Of a DNA stretch of 64,000 nt, positions 56,318 to 64,000 are shown one piece after another. Position numbers and translations under genes: made by a program. The notes under the pieces were generated by a model that had not been told where the DNA came from, did no database searches, and worked only from the letters and a program-made list of their open reading frames with translations. The DNA comes from Tenebrio molitor (Eukaryota; Arthropoda; Insecta; Coleoptera; Tenebrionidae), in contig NC_091046.1 in the NCBI RefSeq assembly GCF_963966145.1, positions 36,642,001 through 36,706,000 of the forward strand, read 5' to 3'. How positions within the stretch are numbered: the stretch's first letter is position 1; every line of letters begins with the position of its first letter.

Positions 56318-57574
56318 TATACACAGAAAGATATACCGCGTGTCCGCGCAAAAAATTCGGTTGGGTTTAACATTGCGAATTTGAAATTTTAAGAACGAAC
56401 TGTTTTTGCACATGTAAAAAAATTTTGACATTGAACTTTTTTACAAAGAAAGAATTGATGAATACGTGTTTCTAAGATTTGCGCAAAAGATCAAAGCTGT
56501 GTGATGTGTTTCTTAAATAAAAAGATTGAACTGGGAGAAGATTTCCATTCTGCATAATGAAACCCGAGTGGCGGCAAATCCAAAGATATTCTTATGGAAA
56601 AATACTTTCATCGTGTTGACGGGTACGCTCTGGCAATGAACAGTTTCTAAATATAAAGAAAGAAGAGTGTGGTGAGCGGTTGGTGAAAATGGTAATGTGT
56701 TCTTTTCTTCGCAAGATGACAGTGAACGGTCGGACATATTTAAGAGAAAGCAAAGATATTGATTTCTTTTTTCACATGATGTCCTTTTTTGACATGAGTA
56801 TGGCTTCTTCGCATTATTTGCCTTCTGCCATTGATTAATTTAAAATTGAAGGTTGAAAAAGAAGCAAGGAGAAAACAATAAAGCAACGTGAAAAATTTAC
56901 CACAAGGAACACTCATTAAAAGTAAATACCTACTTCTAAATAAGAATGTTAAAAAAACAAAATCGGATAGGCGTAAGAATTTCTTTGCACAAATTTGGAA
57001 GTCGCGTTTACCTACTTAAAAAGTTGTAATGGCTAAAGTCCCAGCAATCTTAAATACAAACAAAATATTTTAGACCATTTATTTTGTAAAAAATTAAGTA
57101 ATAAAACAATTTGTTTAAACTGCTTCCGACTATGTACTGCCATGTCTTATAGTTATAAAAAGAATAATGATATATCACATTTAACTTACCACAATCAGAC
57201 CTAAAAGCTGCTGTATATACTTTTAATCTCATAAGGTGTCTCTGGAATTTCTATAACGGCAACATCTAAAATTCACCTTTCCTAAAATATAGATAATTGT
57301 CAAAAATAAACAATGTCTTCTTTTAAATTTGCTTGTCTCTTATCACTTTAATTAAAGTCAACTGAACGTCACTTGTAGTAGTTATTTGTGTATTAAGGCC
57401 AAAAAGTGCATCTTTTTCGTCCGAACTTGAGTTCTGTCCGAGGCGCAGACGAGGATTGAAAACAGGCGAGAACAAAAGGCACTTTTTGGCAGAGGTGCAC
57501 ATTAAATTTGTTAGGGACCGCACTAACTACAAAGCAAAGCAAAATGAGTGGAAAAATTACAAATTTATTTTGTA
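56318..57574. other. AT-rich intergenic DNA
   Basis: A word TATACCGCGTGTCCGCGCAA at about 56332 looks like another element tip, but no partner was found. Nothing else recognised. Confidence 0.35.
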
Positions 57575-57576
57575 TA

Positions 57577-57690
57577 CAGGGTTATTTACGAGTGATAATG
57601 GGCCTTACAAACATTGAAACGCAACTTGTTATATATTTTCATCATTTATATGTATTTATTTAAAGAAAAATAAAACATAGTTGAAGTTAG
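57577..57690. mobile_element. solo tip of a CAGGGT-type element
   Basis: TA at 57575-57576, then CAGGGTTATTTACGAGTGAT and AATGGGCCTTA, similar to 13639. The other end was not found. Confidence 0.45.
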
Positions 57691-57692
57691 TG

Positions 57693-58420
57693 TTTTAAAA
57701 TTACATGTAATTTTGAAAATTGTATTTTACAAATGTAATATTTCATGTAATATTACAAGTAATATTACAAGAAATATTACATGAAATATTACATGAAATA
57801 TTACAATTGTATTATTATAGTTTATTGGAACTTTTGCTTTTTCACTTGCAATTGGTTTAGGTGGGTTGTAAAGTTTATAATAATGAAGATTTACGACTAT
57901 GAGCACTTCATTTTTAATAATCAACGATATTAATCCCTGTTTTACATTGCTCTTCTTGCTCATGAATTTAAAATTTTTAAAATAGCCTCACGACAGTCAA
58001 CGGCAACACAAAAACAACCACAAGTCACTCCTAATAATATTGTGTATTTTTTATGCCAAGACAGCGTTCACAAGTTTCGGATTTCGTATTTTTTTGTGTA
58101 ATTTTACGTACTTACGAAAGCAACACGTGAATACCCTTATAAGAATCACTAATGATGACGGGACGTAAGAAACTAAGAATTCATGCAAGTCGCAGCGAGT
58201 CAGTGATTCCCAGAATTCACCATCGACGTCCGAATTTAGTCAATTCTGGTTTTAGTTGGTTTATAATGTCCTGTAATTTATATGTAATTTTACAAGAAAA
58301 ATTACATTAATATTTCATTGTAATATTACATTTGATGTAATGTAATGTAATTTCCATGTGTAATATTACGTGTATTTACAATGAAATTTGTCATATTACA
58401 AATGAAATATTTCAAGCTCA
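57693..58420. mobile_element. candidate element with palindromic TGTAATATT arrays at both ends
   Basis: 57693-57813 and 58265-58415 are dense in TGTAATATT, TTTCATGTAATATTAC and ACAAGAAATATTAC-type words in both orientations. The 450 bases between them lack such words. On the minus strand the middle has a frame from an ATG near 57963 starting MSKKSNVKQGLISLIIKNEV; I do not recognise it. No target duplication could be fixed, so the limits are approximate. Confidence 0.5.
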
Positions 58421-61000
58421 AATCACTAGTTGAAGTTGACATTTAAATTAATGTACATTTTTTAGGTTATTTTTATTTAAACACAAATACATGACAGATG
58501 TCGCGTAATGACAACTGAAAATTGTCTTCATAAAAGCAGTCTTGGATTCATTAAAAAATAAAAAGATCAATTGGTATCTACTCGTTTGAGAAATTTGTTT
58601 ATTTGGTTGCATCGGGACATTGTTAGGCCCATTATTACTCCTGTATACCTTTTTCAAATAGATAAATCTATTAGAACATATTAACAATTTTTTTCTCTGG
58701 TGTTTGTTATCAGCTTGCCAACAAAACTAGAAATTTACTACATACTTGCAATGCAATTCAATTACTTATTTACATAATTGATTGTGACAGGACAATTATT
58801 ATCGGTTTTGTCGTTGCTAACTTACTAAACACATAAACAGATGGCGCCACGATCAGCGTCCGTAAAAGAATTACTTTTCGTCTTCTTGTGAGTACGTAAA
58901 ATTACCGCTTTTATTAGGGGTGCCTAAAAATTGTTTTTACTCAATTATCTTTGGGAATGTGTTCTTTATTTAACACATTTTTAGAATTGCTGAATATTTA
59001 CTTATCAATACGCTGTCGAATACCAACTCAAACATATTTTTAAAATATTAATACCGTTTGCGTTGAATTTTTTACTGCTATTACATTTGCATGTTGAGTT
59101 TGATTAAAATTTAATGGCTGTTAAATGGGAAAAGCTGAAAAATTTAAACAAAGATAATTGTGTGACAGTTCTTTTTAATCAATTTCAAAGTCATTTAACT
59201 CATCACTTTTAATTTACAATAACCTAGTTTTACAATTAGCTACTTTATTATTTTTTCTGGATTTAAGCTTTGTGTTTTAATTTTTTATTATTTAAGTAAA
59301 AATTGTATTGATAACATAATTATATAACATTTTTGATTTACAATGCATAAATTTCCGATAATAATGCGGAATCTGGAAAAGTGCTTTATTTCAATTAACG
59401 TTTTTATGTCTTAATGTCATTTATTTTCTTTCATCAAAAAGAAAAACCATGAAAACCGTTACATTCTGTAGTACTCTCACATGAAAACAGACCCTCGCTG
59501 ACAGAATGACTTGGAAAAGGTAGCGGCCGAGAGAAAATTATCCCATATTTGGGGTGATATTAGGAAGCGTAGCCTCCCAGGTGATACATCAAACCAAACT
59601 GGCTTTGTGGATATTATGAAGAGTGAGCCAGCTGTCAGGAGGATTATATATTAACAACATGGTGTCGATATGGGGATCGCGTAGTGTGTGTGTAGCTGTG
59701 AGAGGGAAACAACCAAAGTCGACCACGAACACTCTGGGATTAGGAGATTATTTCTAAACAGGGCCGTCCAGTCATCGAGGGTCCCGGATTTTCAGATTAA
59801 TTTTTTGCCTCGCTCTTGCACTTTTAGTGACAATGCTCCAGCTACAACCACAACGAACCAATTCCTCTTTGAAGAAGAGTTGAATGCTGGTTTCCTCACC
59901 AACTAACGCATGTCACTAACACGAGTAATACGTTTTCAAGGAAGATGTAAGGGCAAGTCGAGAAAATGTTTATTAAATGAAAGAAAATTCTTAAATGAAC
60001 TTTGCGAAGCTGATTAAAACGTCACGTTTAACTGAGAGAAACAACAGGCCGCACACAAACAAATTAATCCAACCTGTGAACCTATTCGCAAACAACAACA
60101 CAATATTTATTATTCAGAATCATACCACAAGACTGAAAAGTGTGGTTTTCATATAACAACGCAATAAAATGCTATCATTTTCCAGTTCAGTATTGTTCCG
60201 TACATAACTAGTTATTACATTTTTATCGCTTTCAATTTTATTAGCTAACTATCGTTTATTCATTATCTTTATTGTTGTATATTTCGTCTTTTTTCTACGA
60301 GTAGATATATAATTCACAATCTCATATTCTAGTTTTACTTTTAATTACGTCAGAATTATATAGCACATGCTCTTGTTTATTTTAATTTTAACATTCTTAT
60401 ATTTTTTATAATCATATTTTGGAAAATTGACTTGTAGGAAATGTAACCTGCAACTTAGAGCACTCTCGAAGTGAAAAGTACATACCACATGATGTCCAGC
60501 CTAAGTTGTCGCGTAAATCACAGGACCGCCCATGTATTTCTCGACTTGAAAGTACTCTACCTATTTTAATAAGAAAATACAATCAACGGCATAATCAGAA
60601 CAATCAGAAGATATGTTTAGTTAGTTAGAAATTCAATTACAGTTTGAAAATTAGAATTTCTGATTGCAGAAATATGCAATGCACATTTGGCTAATCAGTA
60701 TGCACTGGCAATATAATATGTAATATGTTTTTTGTAATTTATTACGATGGTACTGTACGGGAGGAGCACAGTAGCACTAGCAAATTTGCAAGAAGGCAGA
60801 AATAAGGCGTAATTTCTGTTGTCTGGTAGCTTGCACTCGCCACCCGAGGCGATTTCGGCCACCGCCCTTTCATCTTCTTAAGTACCAAGAAGTTTTAAAT
60901 TCATAAAACAAGCTTAAATGTTGGTGTCCGGAAGAATGTTCAAATTTTAATAACCATTCTTTAATTTATAAGAACCATTATTGCTGGTCGAAAATCGCGT
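58421..61000. other. intergenic DNA with one shared repeat
   Basis: 59324-59384 repeats 19397-19458. 59480-59920 is GC-raised, without known motifs. No element ends were recognised. Confidence 0.4.
59324..59384. repeat. 60-bp repeat shared with 19.4 kb
   Basis: Same orientation as 19397-19458, with the words TTTCCGATAATAATGCGGAA and TCTGGAAAAGTGC and only a few differences. Confidence 0.7.
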
Positions 61001-63015
61001 TTTATTCCAGTCGCATTTGTATTCCGGAGGCACGTAGAAAGATTGAATAATCAGTTAAAATAGAATTATTATGTAAATATCCCCGATGCATTACTTAATC
61101 AGTATCCACTTCTATTTTGCATAAATACCGGGAACGACGAATCAATTTGGTGTTTTTCTTTTGCGCAATTTGGTCAATCCCACGCCTATAATTTTGCATC
61201 CCCATTTGCAATCTCGATAATAGTCCATTATCTGCTAAATCATCATTTCCATTTGTATCCGAACTGATCCTGGCTGAGGTATATAATTGTCTCTCCACAG
61301 GAAGTCATTATTGTATATTTGGCTCCGGCCGCATCTGGCTTCAACACGCGCATATGCATGTGACTTAACAGATCTATCTCTTAAAAAATCCGACCATCCA
61401 CTTTTTCGCCAATTACAGCCTGCCCGAAAACTAATCTGACCTATTTACCCCAATTAGCGGCGTTTATTTGAACGCGGCTCTCTCCTTTTGACGAAGTTAT
61501 TTTGAAACGTGAAGACGGCCTTTGATGTGTGATGGCAGGGAGCGCGATATGTCATTTCCCATTATTAATTTCCTGTAATTATTTAGATGCCATTAAGAAA
61601 ATCTGGTTTTGTTTTGACAGTTGGCAACAGTTTTCGTTTTATAAATATCCCACGGAGCTCTAACAAGATTCACGACAAATGAACTGATTTTCTTTGAGTT
61701 TTATTAGTTTCGTTTGATGGACTCGACCGCAGAAATTAACTATTAGACAAATTAAAAAAATTATGTTTGCTGATCTAATAACAAAGAGACCACAAAAAAT
61801 TCGACTAACAAGAAACTCGTAAAGAAGCGAATTGGGTTCGAAAATTATCTCGGACCCCTAAAAAGCCGAGGTGGGTTCTTTTAATTTCACGTTACCTGCT
61901 CGCGGACGATACAAGAAACTAATTTGTATTTTTATTACCTCAAACCGACTAGACACCCACCAGGCACCAATATTCACAAGTCGGGAACAGCAATTAAGAG
62001 CCAGGCTTAATTTAAAGGTTGCTTCACGACAACCGATCCTCTCATACTGCGGCTTAATGTTGTTTACGTCATTATTTTTAAAAAGCTAAAGCAAATTCTT
62101 AGTAGGATGTTGGTATCAACATGTGATGGACGTACAAAAAGACTCCATTTACTGCAGTATTTAAAAGGAACCAAAATTAAACGATGAACATTGAAATCTT
62201 AAACGGGTTCAAATCTTTCTCAAATTCCTCTTGAGTTAGATTTTAAAAATACGGATAAGGCAACATTTAAGTTGTGAAAGAATACATCAAAAGGAAAGAT
62301 CGTCTTACAGGTTAGTGAAATATAGAAACAGGGACTTACTCGATGTACCGATAAAGGATACCTTCCATTTTTTGAAAAATAGTTCTCCAAGAAGATTGTG
62401 CTAATGTGAATTGTACAATCTAAAGTCTAATATTGCAAAATGATTTATTCTACGGAACAAAGACATTTATGACAGAAAATTATTTTCGCAACCCACGCAA
62501 GATCAACCTTACAATTGTTTGTTACTTAGACAAATGTAACATATGTCGTGTGAGCGAATAAATTGCAGATCAATGTATTTAAACGGAGCAGCAAATGACA
62601 TTCCAAAGAAAGCATTCTTGATCTGAAATGTATTGTATCACACGATAACATTTTTCAAAGCACTATATCAGATTTTTATTTACACATTCGATACGACTAA
62701 AAAATATTAGTGACTATTCAATTCACCTGTTATTTTTCAAATATTAAGCAATAAAAGAGCAGACATGTACTTTCGTAGCCTAGCAACAGAAAATTCCAGC
62801 GAATATTCCACTCGTGAAAATATAACTGACTATTCCACTAGTGGTCGAGGCGAATATTTTAAACAAACCTTGATTATTATTTTTATTCAAAGAAATTATT
62901 ACTTTCTTACGAAGTTAACTGAGCAATGAAATCATGTGTAACGCAGATTTGCGAACTAGCTTTGAAAATTTTTATTTTAATCATTGATTTGGTTCATTGA
63001 ATAGTCTGTTGAATA
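61001..63015. other. single-copy-like DNA, GC-raised at 61.0-62.1 kb
   Basis: The first kilobase is less AT-rich, has no visible repeats, and carries frames of 67-72 codons that I do not recognise. The remainder is AT-rich. About 62800-62870 contains repeated CCACTCGTG and GCGAATATT words of uncertain meaning. Confidence 0.4.
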
Positions 63016-63017
63016 CA

Positions 63018-63175
63018 ACTCGTAGTCAAAGATAGTAGAATATTTTTCCGATGGTATCACTTATGGTCATTACGCTTTTGAACACCATTCGTGCTACGCA
63101 CTCATGGTGTTCATAAAGCGAATGACCATTCGTGATACCACTACAAAAATATTCGACAATCTTTGACTACTCGTG
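63018..63175. repeat. long hairpin (foldback) element
   Basis: The two halves are inverted partners: ACTCGTAGTCAAAGAT with CTTTGACTACTCGT, GATGGTATCACTTATGGTCA with TGACCATTCGTGATACCA, and GAACACCAT with ATGGTGTTC around the centre CGTGCTACGCACTC. Confidence 0.9.
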
Positions 63176-63400
63176 GTATTATAACTGATTATTTCCTTCA
63201 TGTGTTTAGCAACCAATTGCGTGACAAATATTGACCAATCAAAACAAGAAATCAAAAAATAACCCGAAAAAATTTCTCTAAAATGCACATGTGCAATAAT
63301 CTGATAAAAAATTTCGGTACCTGATTTTTTTTATTATTTTGAATAAAAAGGATTGGAAATAATGCGTTTGGTTTCATTTTATTCAGGAAATAATCAGCCG

Positions 63401-63569
63401 TATACCCCTCGTGCAAAATTTTAATATCGGAAATTTTTTTGTTAATGAACTCAAACATCCATAAATTATTCGGTCAGAAGACCAATTATTGTCTTCTGAC
63501 CTCATTTATGGATGTTTTCGTTCATTAGCAAAAAAATTTCCGATAAAAATTTTGCACTTGGGATATAAT
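63401..63569. repeat. long hairpin (foldback) element
   Basis: Arms of about 77 bases (63401-63482, 63493-63568) are inverted: CTCGTGCAAAATTTT with AAAATTTTGCACTTGGG, TCGGAAATTTTTTTG with CAAAAAAATTTCCGA, AACATCCATAAAT with ATTTATGGATGTT, and GGTCAGAAGAC with GTCTTCTGACC. Confidence 0.9.
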
Positions 63570-64000
63570 ATGTGAAAATAAGTACCTACAGTAAATTCGT
63601 ACCTTAGTAAATTCTGGTAGTTGATGTCATTTTAAAATTTCTTTCCATTATCAAGGATTACAATTTTTTCCTGCTATGTCCAGTGTCAACAAAATGTTTG
63701 TTAATAATATATTGAAAGGTTTTTTTCAATAAAATTGTTGAAAAGCTTGACCCCAACGTCACATTTTAATAAAGTAAGAATCACTTCATTATAGTAAAAA
63801 TAATGTAAGAAGTCCCGCGGCAAAAATGCGAGCTACTGAATGTTTCTATGGTAGTGAGCAAAAATTTGAAACTACATTCAAAAGAACAAATCTGCATTTA
63901 AGGGTTGTCATTCATTTGAACAATTCAAACCAATCCAAACTCTAAATTTTCATTTTTGCAGGATGTCAAAAAGGTAAGAAACTTTAGAAATTTATACATA
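63570..64000. other. AT-rich DNA, nothing recognised
   Basis: No repeat ends or coding motif seen up to the window edge. Confidence 0.4.

Overview
The window reads as AT-rich euchromatin of an insect, most like a beetle. That rests on the mix of Tc1/mariner-like, hAT and non-LTR elements, the many TA-flanked elements with CAGGGT-type tips, and an animal-type spliceosomal intron inside one transposase. I find no confidently recognisable host protein exon, and no rRNA, tRNA or CRISPR array. The species assignment is inference. 

The content is mobile DNA at every stage of decay, separated by single-copy non-coding stretches. (1) 2-8 kb: a mariner end, a TA-flanked MITE, an 800-bp TIR element, a hAT element with a perfect 8-bp target duplication, a foldback element, and a Tc1 transposase relic split by a small hAT MITE. 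(2) 11-13 kb: two MITEs whose families recur later. (3) 18-23.4 kb: a 355-bp MITE, an RTE-like tail, a reverse-transcriptase pseudogene, a mariner-like element reduced to its helix-turn-helix exon, and an element nested inside another. (4) 24-29 kb: a MITE and a decayed rosa-like transposase. (5) 33-36.4 kb: a MITE, then a degenerate mariner-like element carrying two later insertions. (6) 38-46.8 kb: element arms, hairpin foldbacks, a transposase C-terminus and a TIR element. (7) 46.9-49.6 kb: a minus-strand LINE relic split by a MITE, a hairpin, a short tandem array and a TIR element. (8) 50.0-51.5 kb: the one element that looks complete. It is mariner-like, 1,483 bp, with perfect terminal inverted repeats, TA flanks and a 359-residue transposase in two exons. 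(9) 51.7-58.4 kb: five further MITE or TIR elements plus a half copy, including back-to-back MITEs with a third element at their junction, and a pair of palindromic TGTAATATT arrays. (10) 63.0-63.6 kb: two long hairpins. 

Regions with raised GC and no visible repeats (about 14.7-15.35, 25.9-26.5, 30.3-31.0, 37.45-37.8, 40.9-41.5, 43.2-43.9 and 61.0-62.1 kb) are the best places to look for host regulatory sequence or exons. Two of them hold longer open frames that I do not recognise. The elements do not form a pathway. Their link is parasitism: the non-autonomous copies must be moved by transposases made elsewhere, and only the 50-kb element appears able to make its own.
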